Below, one piece after another: positions 9,450 through 19,103 of a DNA stretch of 64,000 bases. Under the pieces are notes generated by a model that had not been told where the DNA came from, made no database searches, and was given only the letters and a program-made list of their open reading frames with translations. The stretch is from Flavivirga aquatica (GTDB lineage Bacteria; Bacteroidota; Bacteroidia; Flavobacteriales; Flavobacteriaceae), in contig NZ_MDJD01000034.1 in assembly GCF_001747085.1 (NCBI RefSeq), positions 186,001 to 250,000 of the forward strand, given 5' to 3'. How positions within the stretch are numbered: position 1 is the first letter of the stretch; every line of letters begins with the position of its first letter. The position numbers were made by a program, and so were the translations under genes.

Positions 9450-11015
9450 TTACTCTTCTTTAGGAAAAGTAATATGTTGATAAGCTCCTAAATCTGGAGT
9501 AGTTGTTCTGTTAACATTTAAGATATCAATAGGAACCTGTGTAGCAAAAGTTGAATTCCCTTTGTTTATAGCTGCAGATTCATTTCCAATCATTAATTTG
9601 TTTAATTCAGTATCTTTAAAATTAGGATCTTCATTATAAATATTACCCTCATAATGATTTATGTCATTTAAATCGTAATAAGCTTCTGTTAATGTGTTAT
9701 TTCTATCCTCAAAACGAATTAAACAATTAGTAAATTTAAAATTAAAAGAAACAGCATTATCTTCTATTTCATCAAAACCAATTTCTGGATTATCATTTCC
9801 GTAAATAATACAGTTATTAAAATTTGCTTGAGTTAAACTTGCAAGAGTAGCATTATTCTCTTCATCTAAAAGAAAATTGTTTAGAAAAACAGCAGGTAAT
9901 TGTCTAGAGCTATTACGCCAGTAGTTAGTAATTGTTGAGTGTGTAAAATTGTATCTACCACCAATAGTTCCAGCAAACGATGATTGCCCCGCATTGTTAA
10001 TTACTACATTACGTCCCACAATAGACGTATTTCTACCTAATATACCAAATGCACTTGAATTATATATTTGTGAGTTCGTTATAGTTAGTTTGTTACGTAT
10101 TCCATTAGGGTTACCGTCACATAAAATACCAGCTGTTGCATTTTTTATGGTAGCATAATTAATAGTATTATTATTACTACCATCTAAAAACCAGATTGTT
10201 CCCCATTGTCCAGGAACATTTGCAAAAGCAGATTCTAAACGGTCTCCTTCAAAAATGACTTCGTTTTCCAATAATTCTTGATCTGTACTAAAAGCGCCAT
10301 TGACGTTGAGAGAGGCATTATTAGAAATGATTAATCCAGAGTCATTATGAAAATGAATACGAGCTCCAGCTTCAATAGTTAATCTCTCTCCTGAAGGTAC
10401 AGTGGCAAACCCATAGATAACATAAGGTTTTTCATTTGTGAATGTAAGTTCAGTAGGCAGTAACTCTCTACCTTGTAATTCAGTTTCTATAATTTGATCA
10501 TCAATATTTAGGGTTAATGTTTCAATAACTTTTGTAGTATTGTCTCTATTAGGATAAATAAAAACTGCATCTTGTACTAGAGTAACCAGCTCTACTTTTT
10601 GTTGATTAGAGCCAGAATCAAATTCTATTTGATCTGTGTATAAATAGTTGCCATTTGGATTTGGAAAATTATTAATGTCTATAGTTGACTCAACAAAAAT
10701 GAATAGACTGTCTTTTGCTAATATTTCTACATTTTCAAAAACTTTTCCAGGAATACCATCTACGTTTAATCTGTAATTTGAAGTCTCTCCTAATCCTAAT
10801 TTTATAGAAGGAATAGAAATATCATCATCACTTCTATTATAAACTTTAAGGTTATAAGTGCTAGAGCCAATGTTAGTAAAAACGGTATCTAAATATACGG
10901 TGTCTTTCGAAAATTGTAAACCTCCTTTGCTTGGTGAGAATTCAAAATCTTTACGACAAGAACTCCAAAGCATTAAAAAACCTAGGGTAACGATAAAATA
11001 TAAGTAACGTTTCAT
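9450..11015 (-). CDS. Beta-helix lipoprotein of unknown function
   Basis: 521-residue lipoprotein (lipobox WSSC, Cys20). After an N-terminal beta-sandwich-like part (about 25-180), residues about 205-470 are a series of short strand-turn repeats (LTITNSQIYNSSAFGILGRN and similar) of the parallel beta-helix type. The end, NRTTTPDLGAYQH, is the usual closing segment of such helices. The family is widespread in Flavobacteriia and has no established enzymatic role; no polysaccharide-lyase catalytic signature is recognisable. It is transcribed alone, ahead of the gal cluster terminator. Confidence 0.8.
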   Translation of the reverse strand: MKRYLYFIVTLGFLMLWSSCRKDFEFSPSKGGLQFSKDTVYLDTVFTNIGSSTYNLKVYNRSDDDISIPSIKLGLGETSNYRLNVDGIPGKVFENVEILAKDSLFIFVESTIDINNFPNPNGNYLYTDQIEFDSGSNQQKVELVTLVQDAVFIYPNRDNTTKVIETLTLNIDDQIIETELQGRELLPTELTFTNEKPYVIYGFATVPSGERLTIEAGARIHFHNDSGLIISNNASLNVNGAFSTDQELLENEVIFEGDRLESAFANVPGQWGTIWFLDGSNNNTINYATIKNATAGILCDGNPNGIRNKLTITNSQIYNSSAFGILGRNTSIVGRNVVINNAGQSSFAGTIGGRYNFTHSTITNYWRNSSRQLPAVFLNNFLLDEENNATLASLTQANFNNCIIYGNDNPEIGFDEIEDNAVSFNFKFTNCLIRFEDRNNTLTEAYYDLNDINHYEGNIYNEDPNFKDTELNKLMIGNESAAINKGNSTFATQVPIDILNVNRTTTPDLGAYQHITFPKEE

Positions 11016-11102
11016 GAATTGATGGTGATAGTTTAATTACCAATAAGTGGCTAAAATATAACTTTTGAAAATATGATTTAGTATGTAATTGGTTAAAAAT
11101 TT

Positions 11103-11131
11103 AAAAACCTGACGTATAAAATCAGGTTTTT
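11103..11131 (-). terminator. Terminator of the gal operon
   Basis: Arms AAAAACCTGA and TCAGGTTTTT with an 8-9 nt loop, 27 bases after the galT stop on the minus strand. The flanking A and T runs make it bidirectional. Confidence 0.8.
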
Positions 11132-11157
11132 AAAATTATAGTACTATTTATTTTGAT

Positions 11158-12180
11158 TTAGATTAACTCACGAATCATTTTTACAGCTGTTTCTGCAGTA
11201 ATATCTCTTTGAGGCGTTCCAAACATTTCGTAACCTACCATAAATTTCTTTACGGTTGCACTTCTTAATAATGGTGGGTAAAAGCTCATGTGCCAATGCC
11301 AGTGATTGTTTTCTTCACCGTTCGTTGGTGCTTGATGTATACCACTAGAGTAAGGAAAAGAGGTGTTAAATAGCTTATCGTAAGCTTTTGTTAGCACAGA
11401 AATGGCTTCAGCATATAATAAGGCTTCAGTATCATTTAGTTCTAAAATGTTTGCTTGGTGCTTTTTAGGAACAATCATAGCTTCGAATGGCCATATAGCC
11501 CAAAAAGGGATTAGAACTACAAACGAATCGTTTTCAAAAATAATACGTTCTTGTTTTTCTAACTCTTGTATTAAATAGTCTCCTAAAAGGCTACTATTAT
11601 TTTTGTTAAAATATGCTAGTTGTTGCGTATTTTTCTTTTCAACTTCATTTGGAAGTGTTGATTGACTCCAAATTTGCCCATGTGGGTGCGGATTGCTACA
11701 TCCCATAACAGCACCTTTATTTTCAAAAATTTGTACGTAGTTAATATCTGGATTATCAGCTAATTCTTTGTATTCTCTTTGCCAAGCATAAACTACTTTT
11801 TGAATATCGTTAGGAGCCATATCTGCTAAACTTTTAGAGTGATCTGGACTAAAGCAGATCACTTTACAGATACCTGTTTCACTTTGAGCTAATAGTAAAC
11901 CGTCTTCAACAGAAAAAGATTTTGAATCGCTTTGTAGTGCAGCAAAGTCGTTAGTAAAAACAAATACGTCTTGATATTTTGGGTTTATTTCTCCATTAAT
12001 TCTTGTATTTCCAGCACATAAATAACAAGTTTCATCGTAAGATGGTCTAACCTCATTTGAAACAGCTTCATTTTGTCCCTGCCACGGTCTTTTTGCTCTA
12101 TGTGGCGATACTAGTACCCATTCACCAGTTAATATATTATAACGTTTATGTGAATAATCTTGTAAATCTGTATTTTCCAT
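11158..12180 (-). CDS. galT: Galactose-1-phosphate uridylyltransferase
   Basis: 340-residue Leloir enzyme exchanging UMP between UDP-glucose and galactose-1-phosphate. The catalytic His-Pro-His is at H165-P-H167 in NPHPHGQIW, and the metal site begins with C52-x-x-C55 (CYLC). The second HIT-like half ends with NHWHWHMSFYPP. Last gene of a minus-strand operon: regulator, epimerase, galK, galT, with only 24 bp between galK and galT. It supplies UDP-galactose/glucose-1-phosphate from galactose, which fits a cell that digests galactans. Confidence 0.97.
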   Translation of the reverse strand: MENTDLQDYSHKRYNILTGEWVLVSPHRAKRPWQGQNEAVSNEVRPSYDETCYLCAGNTRINGEINPKYQDVFVFTNDFAALQSDSKSFSVEDGLLLAQSETGICKVICFSPDHSKSLADMAPNDIQKVVYAWQREYKELADNPDINYVQIFENKGAVMGCSNPHPHGQIWSQSTLPNEVEKKNTQQLAYFNKNNSSLLGDYLIQELEKQERIIFENDSFVVLIPFWAIWPFEAMIVPKKHQANILELNDTEALLYAEAISVLTKAYDKLFNTSFPYSSGIHQAPTNGEENNHWHWHMSFYPPLLRSATVKKFMVGYEMFGTPQRDITAETAVKMIRELI

Positions 12181-12204
12181 TTTTGAAATTGATATTGTAG
12201 TTAC

Positions 12205-13353
12205 TTATTTTACTATATGTGTACCTTTAGAAAGTTCAATAAAATATACGGAACATTCTTTATTAAATTTATTTTTATAAGCTTGAGAAGCTATTTCACC
12301 AAAAGCTTTAGCTTGATTTTTTGCTACTAAATTAATAGTACAGCCACCAAAACCACCACCCATCATTCTTGCTCCTAATACATGTTTGTTTTCTTTAGCT
12401 TGGTCTACTAAGAAATCAAGCTCATCACAACTTACTTTATATTGGTGTTGTAAACCGTTGTGCGACCTATAAATTAAAGCGCCTAAAGTTTTTAAATTAT
12501 TATTTTCTATAGCTTTAGATGCTTTTACAGCGCGATCATTTTCTTGAATAACGTATAGTGCTTTTTGGTAATTTTCTGGAGATACTTTGTCTTTTACCGT
12601 TTCTAAATCTTTTTCAGTAGCATCTCTTAAAGCTTTTATGCCTAATAGTTCAGAAATACTTTCGCAAGCAGAACGTCTATCATTATAAGCGCTATCAGAT
12701 AAACTATGTTTAACGTTAGTATTTATAAGCATAAGTTGGTGATCTTTAAAATTGATCTCATAAGGCTTAGCTTCTACAGTTCTACAATCTAAAAGCAAAG
12801 CATTATTTTCTATACCAAACATGCTTGCGTATTGATCCATGATTCCGCAATTAACCCCTACGTAATTGTGTTCTGCTTTTTGAGAAATTAAAATCATTTC
12901 ATGTTTAGTTAACCCTAAATTAAATAATTCATTCAAACCAAAAACGACACTGTTTTCTAAAGCAGCAGAAGAAGACATACCTGCACCACCTGGAATGTCT
13001 CCTTTAAATGCAATGTTGAAATTTCCAATTATTTTATTTCTATTTTGTATCTCAGCAATAACACCTAGAACATAATTTTCCCAATTTCCTTCTTTAGAGG
13101 GTTTTATTTTATCTAATTCAAATTCTATTTTACTATCCTTATCTATAGCAAAAGCAGTTGAAAAATTTGAGTCACTTTTTTGAATGGCAGCTGCAATACC
13201 TTTATTAACGGCTGCAGGAAAAACAAACCCATCATTATAATCTGTATGTTCTCCAATAATGTTTATTCTTCCTGGTGAAAAAATAAGCAAAGGATCGGTT
13301 TTAAAGGTGTTAGTGAAAGTTGTTTTTACGTCATTGATCAGTGTAGCGCTCAT
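12205..13353 (-). CDS. galK: Galactokinase
   Basis: 382-residue GHMP kinase phosphorylating galactose at C1. The galactokinase signature GRINIIGEHTDYNDG (28-42), the ATP loop PGGAGMSSSAA (121-131) and the third GHMP motif GARMMGGGFGGC are all present, so the enzyme looks complete. It lies between the epimerase gene (19 bp upstream) and galT. Presumably controlled by the GntR-type regulator at the head of the operon. Confidence 0.97.
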   Translation of the reverse strand: MSATLINDVKTTFTNTFKTDPLLIFSPGRINIIGEHTDYNDGFVFPAAVNKGIAAAIQKSDSNFSTAFAIDKDSKIEFELDKIKPSKEGNWENYVLGVIAEIQNRNKIIGNFNIAFKGDIPGGAGMSSSAALENSVVFGLNELFNLGLTKHEMILISQKAEHNYVGVNCGIMDQYASMFGIENNALLLDCRTVEAKPYEINFKDHQLMLINTNVKHSLSDSAYNDRRSACESISELLGIKALRDATEKDLETVKDKVSPENYQKALYVIQENDRAVKASKAIENNNLKTLGALIYRSHNGLQHQYKVSCDELDFLVDQAKENKHVLGARMMGGGFGGCTINLVAKNQAKAFGEIASQAYKNKFNKECSVYFIELSKGTHIVK

Positions 13354-13372
13354 GTTAATTCTATTTTAATTA

Positions 13373-14257
13373 TTATTTTATTTTTAAATTCCAGATTATA
13401 TTATAAGTTTCATTTGCATTTAAAACTTCTAAGCCAATTTTATTGTTAAAACTATTAGAAACTCCAGTTGTAGGCTCTATAGCTATAGTGTTTAATTTAG
13501 GCGGTGTATAGGCTTGTAAGAAATTGTTTTTAGCTGAAGAACCTATTTCCAATTGATATTTTGGAGTATTAAATTGTACTGTATTTGAATTTAAAATCCA
13601 ACAATCGTCTAATTGTTTGTCTTTGATTTCAAAAGTATTCATAGGTTCTATGTCTTCAAAACCAGTTGTAATATTACGATCTCCAATAATTAATTTTTGT
13701 GTGCTATCAAATTGTAAAGTACTAGAATATAAATCTTCACTTATAAAATAAGGGTGCCAACCTATATTAAAAGGAAAGGTTTTTGAATCTGTATTTTTTA
13801 CAGAAACTTTTAAACTTAGGTTATCTTTAGTAAATACGTATTGTAATTGAATCGTATAAGTATATGGGAAACCAACAGATTCTTCGGTTTCAATATACTC
13901 TAAAATAATTATGGTAATATCTTTATTAGTTTGGGAGTTAGCAATTTGAAAGACTTTATTATAGACTAAACCATGCAAGGCGTTATTTTCTTCTTCTTGA
14001 TTTATCTCCAGTTGATAGTTTGTATTGTTAAAGAAATATGAACCATCTTTAATTCTATTAGCAAAGGGAAACAAGATTGAAGAGGCATAAGTATCAGCAT
14101 AAGTTAAAGGTGCTAAATCTTTAATTACGGCATGTCCATTTAGCGTTAACTCTTGTAAACTAGCACCATCATTTAGGTGTATTTTAGCGTACATTTGATT
14201 TTCTGAATCTTCAATTTCTAGTATATTAGAATCTTGATTATGTTTAATATTATGCAA
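13373..14257 (-). CDS. Aldose 1-epimerase family protein
   Basis: 294-residue mutarotase-like beta-sandwich enzyme that interconverts the alpha and beta forms of galactose (or a related sugar) before galactokinase. Family marks are FPFANRIKDG near residue 63, NALHGLVYN near 93 (first His), GWHPYF near 167 (second His) and IEPTTGVSN near 263 with the acidic residue. It sits between the regulator and galK, 20 bp from each, which supports a role in galactose use. Shorter than GalM of Escherichia coli, as in many Bacteroidota homologues. Confidence 0.9.
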   Translation of the reverse strand: MHNIKHNQDSNILEIEDSENQMYAKIHLNDGASLQELTLNGHAVIKDLAPLTYADTYASSILFPFANRIKDGSYFFNNTNYQLEINQEEENNALHGLVYNKVFQIANSQTNKDITIIILEYIETEESVGFPYTYTIQLQYVFTKDNLSLKVSVKNTDSKTFPFNIGWHPYFISEDLYSSTLQFDSTQKLIIGDRNITTGFEDIEPMNTFEIKDKQLDDCWILNSNTVQFNTPKYQLEIGSSAKNNFLQAYTPPKLNTIAIEPTTGVSNSFNNKIGLEVLNANETYNIIWNLKIK

Positions 14258-14277
14258 TGCTTTTCGTTTTTAATTAG

Positions 14278-15270
14278 TTATAATGAATTCCTGATAATAA
14301 GATTATTAGGGTTTTCTATTTTTATTTGTTCTTTATTTATTATCATTTCGGCTAAACGTTTCCCCATCATATTAAAATCTGTAGAGATGGTTGTAATACC
14401 ACCTTCTACAATTTCTTTAAGTAAAGTGTCATTATAAGAGATAACACCTATGTCTTTTGATAGGACTAATGCTTCACTTTTCATTTTCTTTATAATGGTA
14501 AGTAAGCTCTTATCATCTGGGATTATATATAATTCGCCTTTTTTAAGCGTGTTATTTTGAAGAGAATTAACAATACTATAAGATATTAAATTCTTTTCAC
14601 AAAACATAGTAAAACCTTTTAGCATACTTTGAGGTTGCTTTTCTTCTGAAAAAACCAAAATAAGTTTTGAGTATTTTTTTATAAGATGTAATACTTTATT
14701 AAGATTATCGAAAATGGCTTTTTCGAAATTTTGATAAATAGCAGGATAATCTAATAAATCATCATGAACTTGATCTAATATATATACTTTTTCCTTGGGG
14801 AGTATTTGTATATTATTATATGTGTTTTTTAAGTTTGCAGGCATGATTACATAATAATTATAATCACCAGTATTATCATAAATTAATTTCCTAAAGATAT
14901 TTTCATTGAAATGATGAAAAAAAATGTCAACTTGAATGTTAGAACCTAAATGTTCTAAAAAAGAATTATATAAATCTTCTTTAAAGTAATTTAATTCATC
15001 AAAAAGTAAAAATATTTTTTGAGATACAGTTACATTTTCACTAGAAACATAATAACCTTTACCAACAACAGATTGTATAATACCTCTGTTTTTTAACTCA
15101 TTAAAAGCCATTAAAACGGTATCTCTTGAAAGCTTATGGTTTTCCTTAATACTGTTAATGGAAGGTAATTGATCTCCTTTTTGTAGCGTATTAGATACTA
15201 TCGCATCTTCAATAGAATTGATGATTTGTTTATATTTAGGTATTCCTATTTTAGTATTAATTTTAATCAT
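14278..15270 (-). CDS. GntR-type regulator with LacI-like sugar sensor
   Basis: 330-residue transcription factor. Residues about 10-75 are a GntR winged helix (KYKQIINSIEDAI...LPSINSIKENHKLSRDTVLMAFNELKNRGII). Residues about 85-330 look like a periplasmic-binding-protein fold as in LacI/AraR-type regulators, ending ISYNDTLLKEIVEGGITTISTDFNMMGKRLAEMI. It heads the epimerase-galK-galT operon and faces the symporter gene, so the likely inducer is galactose or a phosphorylated derivative. A repeat pair upstream is a good operator candidate. Whether it represses or activates cannot be told from sequence. Confidence 0.9.
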   Translation of the reverse strand: MIKINTKIGIPKYKQIINSIEDAIVSNTLQKGDQLPSINSIKENHKLSRDTVLMAFNELKNRGIIQSVVGKGYYVSSENVTVSQKIFLLFDELNYFKEDLYNSFLEHLGSNIQVDIFFHHFNENIFRKLIYDNTGDYNYYVIMPANLKNTYNNIQILPKEKVYILDQVHDDLLDYPAIYQNFEKAIFDNLNKVLHLIKKYSKLILVFSEEKQPQSMLKGFTMFCEKNLISYSIVNSLQNNTLKKGELYIIPDDKSLLTIIKKMKSEALVLSKDIGVISYNDTLLKEIVEGGITTISTDFNMMGKRLAEMIINKEQIKIENPNNLIIRNSL

Positions 15271-15816
15271 AATGTAAAAACAAATATATAATAAATTTTA
15301 ATAGAAAAACCTACTAGACCCTACTAGTTTGGTTTTTTGTTAAATAATTTCTGTATGTAGATGTGAGATGTTGAAATAGTTATAGACGTAAAGGAGTATT
15401 TTTTATTCTATGGTATATTTATGTCTCATATTCGTATTTAATCATCTTGACTTTTCCTATTTGCCAAAAAATGTGCAAAACTCTCACATATTAGTTGTTT
15501 ATACTGCAACAGAATTTTTCAATTGTAGCTCTTACGGTTTTATTAATACAACGGATAATTCAGTTAGATTAAAATTATTTTTAAAGGTCAAATTAATTTC
15601 TATATTTGGCAGTATGAATTACCTTACTAATTTATTGATTACACGATTTTAAAATTATGAAGCATAAATGTTTTGTGTTTTAAGAATCAATATTTTAGTG
15701 AATGCTCTAATTAAAGACTATATTTTTAGTTTTATTTAAAGAGACATTTAATTTACTCTAATGCACAAGATTTTTTAATAAAAAAGTAATATTTACAACC
15801 AAACAACTAAATTATT
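15271..15816. other. Regulator/symporter intergenic region, 546 bp
   Basis: Divergent region between the gal regulator and the symporter. The regulator end holds a minus-strand -7 box and the operator-like repeats described separately. On the plus strand TATATTTG at 15601-15608 fits a -7 box, but it is about 200 bp from the symporter start and has no -33 partner. An 80-codon frame at 15410-15652 has no recognisable features and is not called as a gene. Confidence 0.5.
15281..15327 (-). promoter_or_regulatory. Promoter and operator-like repeats of gal regulator operon
   Basis: On the minus strand, TATATTTG (15281-15288) matches the TAnnTTTG -7 box. CTACTAG occurs twice, at 15311-15317 and 15321-15327, exactly 10 bp apart (one helical turn), across the expected -33 position. 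The spacing and location suggest a dimer binding site for the operon's own regulator; this is inference. Confidence 0.5.
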
Positions 15817-17403
15817 ATGCAGATTTTATCATTTTTAGGGTTTACCGCATTGGTAGCCATAATTTCTTATTTAGCAACTCGAAAAACTGACGAAGATTCC
15901 TCAGACGGATATTTTCTTGGGGGACGGAGTTTAACAGGGGTCGTTATAGCAGGATCTTTATTACTTACAAATCTTTCTACCGAACAAATTGTTGGTTTAA
16001 ATGGATCCGCTTTTAAAGAAGGGATCTTGGTTATGGCTTGGGAAACTTTAGCTGCAATAGCTATGGTAGTAACTGCTGTGTTTTTATTACCTAGATATCT
16101 TACTGGTGGTATTACAACGGTGCCTCAGTTTTTAGAAAAACGATATGATAAAATGACTAAAACAATAACTTCAGGGTTGTTTTTAAGTGGTTATGTTGTT
16201 GTATTATTACCAATTGTATTATACTCAGGAGCTTTAGCTATTAACTCGATGTTTAATGTACCAGAATTATTAGATGTTTCAAAAGGGACTGCGTTATGGA
16301 TAACAGTTTGGGGTATTGGAATAATAGGTTCAATTTATGCCATTTTTGGAGGATTAAAGGCTGTTGCTGTATCTGATACTATTAATGCCATTGGATTGTT
16401 AATTGGAGGACTTTTAATTCCTGTTTTTGGGTTATTAGCTATAGGAGATGGAAGTATTACTGAAGGTATTTCAACTTTAATGAAAACAAATCCAGAAAAA
16501 TTTAAAGTGATGGGAGGAGAGGAGTCATCTATTCCTTTTGGAACTATTTTTACAGGTATGATGCTAGTGCAGTTATTTTATAGGGGAACCAATCAAGCTA
16601 TCATACAAAGAGCTTTAGGTGCTAAAAACTTAAAAGAAGGTCAAAAAGGATTATTGTTAGCATCTGCTATTAAAATATTAGGACCACTTATTGTAGTTTT
16701 ACCAGGTATTATTGCTTTTCATATGTTTGGAAATACTTTAGATAATCCAGACGAAGCTTACCCTATGTTAGTAACAAAAGTGTTGCCAACTGCTTTAGTT
16801 GGATTTTTTGCGGCTGTATTATTTGGAGCTATATTAAGTTCTTTTAATTCGGCTTTAAATAGTTCTGTAACATTATTTGGAATAGATATTTATAAATCCC
16901 ATATAAAAGAAGATGCTTCAGAAAAAGAAGTTGTGTTTGCGGGTAAATCTTTTGGCGTATTTTTAGCAATTTTATCTATGTGTATAGCGCCATTAATTGC
17001 TCATGCTCCAGATGGTTTGTTTGGTTATTTACAAGAAGTAAATGGTTGTTACAGTATTCCTATTTTAACCATTATTGTGGTAGGTTATTTAACTAAATAC
17101 GTACCTGCTTTTGCTGCTAAAATTGCCATAATATCGGGTGTGGTTTTGTATAGTTTAAGTCAATTTGTAATTAAACCATTCATAGTAGGGGCAGAAAATT
17201 ATCCTCACTTTTTACATGTCATGGCTATTTTATTTGTATTAAATGTAGTAATAATGTTAATTATTGGGAAGGTTATGCCGCGTGAAAAAGCATTTAATTT
17301 ACAATTTACTAATCAGGTTGATATTACACCTTGGAAATACTTAAAGCCTGTAGGAATCTTAATTTGTGTTATTGTAATAAGCACTTATTTAATATTTAGA
17401 TAA
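15817..17403 (+). CDS. Sodium/solute symporter (SSS family), probably for galactose
   Basis: 528-residue polytopic inner-membrane protein with about 13-14 hydrophobic segments. N-terminal YFLGGRSLTGVVIAGSLLLTNLSTEQIVGLNGSAF is typical of SglT-like sodium/sugar symporters of the solute:sodium symporter family, as is the later region FYRGTNQAIIQRALGAKNLKEGQKG. It is divergent from the gal regulator-epimerase-galK-galT operon, so galactose, taken up with sodium, is the likeliest substrate. A terminator follows 21 bp after the stop. Confidence 0.9.
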   Translation: MQILSFLGFTALVAIISYLATRKTDEDSSDGYFLGGRSLTGVVIAGSLLLTNLSTEQIVGLNGSAFKEGILVMAWETLAAIAMVVTAVFLLPRYLTGGITTVPQFLEKRYDKMTKTITSGLFLSGYVVVLLPIVLYSGALAINSMFNVPELLDVSKGTALWITVWGIGIIGSIYAIFGGLKAVAVSDTINAIGLLIGGLLIPVFGLLAIGDGSITEGISTLMKTNPEKFKVMGGEESSIPFGTIFTGMMLVQLFYRGTNQAIIQRALGAKNLKEGQKGLLLASAIKILGPLIVVLPGIIAFHMFGNTLDNPDEAYPMLVTKVLPTALVGFFAAVLFGAILSSFNSALNSSVTLFGIDIYKSHIKEDASEKEVVFAGKSFGVFLAILSMCIAPLIAHAPDGLFGYLQEVNGCYSIPILTIIVVGYLTKYVPAFAAKIAIISGVVLYSLSQFVIKPFIVGAENYPHFLHVMAILFVLNVVIMLIIGKVMPREKAFNLQFTNQVDITPWKYLKPVGILICVIVISTYLIFR

Positions 17404-17423
17404 AATAAATATTTAACATATAT

Positions 17424-17452
17424 AAATCCCACTTTAATTTAGAGTGGGATTT
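17424..17452 (+). terminator. Terminator after symporter gene
   Basis: Arms AAATCCCACT and AGTGGGATTT with a 9-nt loop, followed by GTTGTTT. Confidence 0.75.
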
Positions 17453-17588
17453 GTTGTTTATAGTTATAATAAGATGTTTAAAATTGGTATTATTAAATAG
17501 TAGTATATTGTCTTTAAAAATTATATAAATGCAAAGGTTTGATTTTTAATAAATAAGGATTTTTTTGGGTTTTTTTTGGAATTTTTTT

Positions 17589-17619
17589 TTGGTTAGGTGT
17601 GTAGTTAGTTATATATTTG
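17589..17619 (+). promoter_or_regulatory. Promoter of tRNA-Arg
   Basis: TTG at 17589-17591 and TATATTTG at 17612-17619 with a 20-bp spacer fit the Bacteroidota promoter; the tRNA begins 30 bp downstream. Confidence 0.65.
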
Positions 17620-17649
17620 CGCACCGGAAAACAAAAACGTTTTCTTTTA

Positions 17650-17723
17650 GGGCTCTTAGCTCAGCTGGATAGAGCACCTCCCTTCTAAGGAGGCGGTCGA
17701 AGGTTCGAATCCTTCAGGGCTCA
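17650..17723 (+). tRNA. tRNA-Arg (anticodon UCU)
   Basis: 74-nt cloverleaf without an encoded CCA end. The 7-bp acceptor stem has two G-U pairs, the D arm is GCTC/GAGC, the anticodon stem CCTCC/GGAGG holds the loop CTTCTAA (anticodon TCT, reading AGA), and the T arm is GAAGG-TTCGAAT-CCTTC. Its 3' end is the attachment site of the integrative element that follows; the left junction leaves the tRNA complete. Confidence 0.97.
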
Positions 17724-17727
17724 CAAA
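17703..17727 (+). repeat. Left attachment site (attL) within tRNA-Arg 3' end
   Basis: 25-bp sequence beginning GTTCGAATCCTTCAGGGCTC, covering the T loop to just past the tRNA end. It is repeated without change at 25296-25320. Confidence 0.85.
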
Positions 17728-17760
17728 AAGCTTCACTATTTTTAGTGAGGCTTTTTTGTT
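17727..17760 (+). terminator. Terminator after tRNA-Arg at attL
   Basis: Arms AAGCTTCACTA and TAGTGAGGCTT (one G-U pair) followed by TTTTTG. It lies just inside the element, so the element supplies the terminator of the tRNA. Confidence 0.75.
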
Positions 17761-18114
17761 TTATAGGGTTAACCATTGATTTTGTTGGATTGATAACTTT
17801 TATTCTTTGGGCATATTTCGTCATATTTAGACAAAATAGTTTCCCCTTGAATTTCCCCTCTAAATTATTTTGCTTCTAAAATTTTTCATTTACAAAAAAA
17901 CTAGGGTTGATTTACCGTACTTTTTGGTTTTGTAGACCATTATATATGAAGGGTGTAAAAATAAAAAATCTTATATATTTGATTATCATGTTATTATCAT
18001 TGAAATAAAGAAAAAAGCTAAGATATTCGTTAAAAAAAACAAGCTAGTGGGTATTACTATACTGTAACTAGTAATATTTTAAATATGAAATTCAGCTATT
18101 CTGTAAAAACAATT

Positions 18115-19103
18115 TTGAATATCCGTAATTACTAATAATTGATTAAAAATGCTTATTTTGTTAAAAAAACAAGTCATGAATATTTTTAGTTTTACCGCCC
18201 ATTTTGATAGTGAAGAAGCTTGTCGTACTCATTTTAAGCAAGAAAGAGATAAGATAGGAGTTAAATGCCAGCGTTGTGGTCATACTCATCACTATTGGAT
18301 AAAGGCTGTTTGGAGCTATGAGTGCAAATCTTGTAGAGCCCGTACATCTTTGAGAAGTGGTACTATTATGCAAAATTCTAATCTATCTTTTATGATATGG
18401 TATAAGACAATGTTTTTGATGACTACTACCAAGAAAGGATTTTCTTCTAAAGAAATCCAGAAACAGCTTGGTTTAAAAAGGTATGAACCTGTCTGGGCGA
18501 TGGTTCATAAACTTCGTAAAGCAATGGGTAACAGAGATGCCCGCTATACTTTAGAAGGTATGATTGAAATGGATGAAGGTTATTTTACGGTCGAATCTTC
18601 TGAAATAGAGCAACAAAAAGGAAAAAGAGGTCGTGGTGCAGTAGGAAAGCAAAACGTAATGATAATGGCAGAATCCACTCCCTTAGAAGACCCGAAAACC
18701 AACAAGAAGGATCGCCAATGTCGCTACTTTAAAGCCAAAGTGCTGACAGATCATAAGGCTGATGGTGTAAATGATACTGTTAAAGAGTCTTTAGACGAAC
18801 AAAGCATTGTTTTTACTGATAAAAGTACTTCATATGTTGATATTGCTGATTTTGTAGAACTACATATTAGTGAAAAATCAGATAAACAAACTACTAAAGA
18901 GACCTTGAAATGGGTACATATTACCATAAGCAATGCCAAACGAAACTTACTTGGAAATTATCACAAAATTAAAGGCAAATACCTACAACTCTACCTAAAC
19001 GAATTTGTTTACAAACTCAATCGAAGATATTTTGAGGAAAAACTATTCGATAGACTAGTAATAGCTGGAATTACTGGATTATGAGTAAAAACGGATATTC
19101 AAA
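18115..19103 (+). mobile_element. IS1595-family insertion sequence, copy 2
   Basis: 989 bp with the same ends (TTGAATATCCGT ... ACGGATATTCAAA) as the copy at 8232-9220 and no visible difference in the transposase. It is flanked by the 8-bp duplication AAACAATT (18107-18114 and 19104-19111). It inserted into codon 10/11 of the element's integrase. Confidence 0.92.
18149..19084 (+). CDS. IS1595 (ISXO2-like) transposase, copy 2
   Basis: 311-residue protein identical in inferred sequence to the product of copy 1: zinc ribbon followed by a DDE-type domain with MIEMDEGYF, VFTDKSTSY and SNAKRNLLGNYHKIKG. Intact, so both copies could still transpose. The second in-frame Met (MNIFSFTAHF, 18176) is a possible start. 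Confidence 0.92.
   Translation: MLILLKKQVMNIFSFTAHFDSEEACRTHFKQERDKIGVKCQRCGHTHHYWIKAVWSYECKSCRARTSLRSGTIMQNSNLSFMIWYKTMFLMTTTKKGFSSKEIQKQLGLKRYEPVWAMVHKLRKAMGNRDARYTLEGMIEMDEGYFTVESSEIEQQKGKRGRGAVGKQNVMIMAESTPLEDPKTNKKDRQCRYFKAKVLTDHKADGVNDTVKESLDEQSIVFTDKSTSYVDIADFVELHISEKSDKQTTKETLKWVHITISNAKRNLLGNYHKIKGKYLQLYLNEFVYKLNRRYFEEKLFDRLVIAGITGL

Noticed and set aside
15410-15652. 80-codon frame upstream of the symporter
   Set aside because: No recognisable domain, low-complexity AT composition, and it lies in a regulatory region; kept out of the gene list.
253-17403. Classical polysaccharide utilisation locus
   Set aside because: GH82, GH5 and galactose genes occur in the same region but there is no SusC/SusD pair, and unrelated housekeeping genes lie between them.
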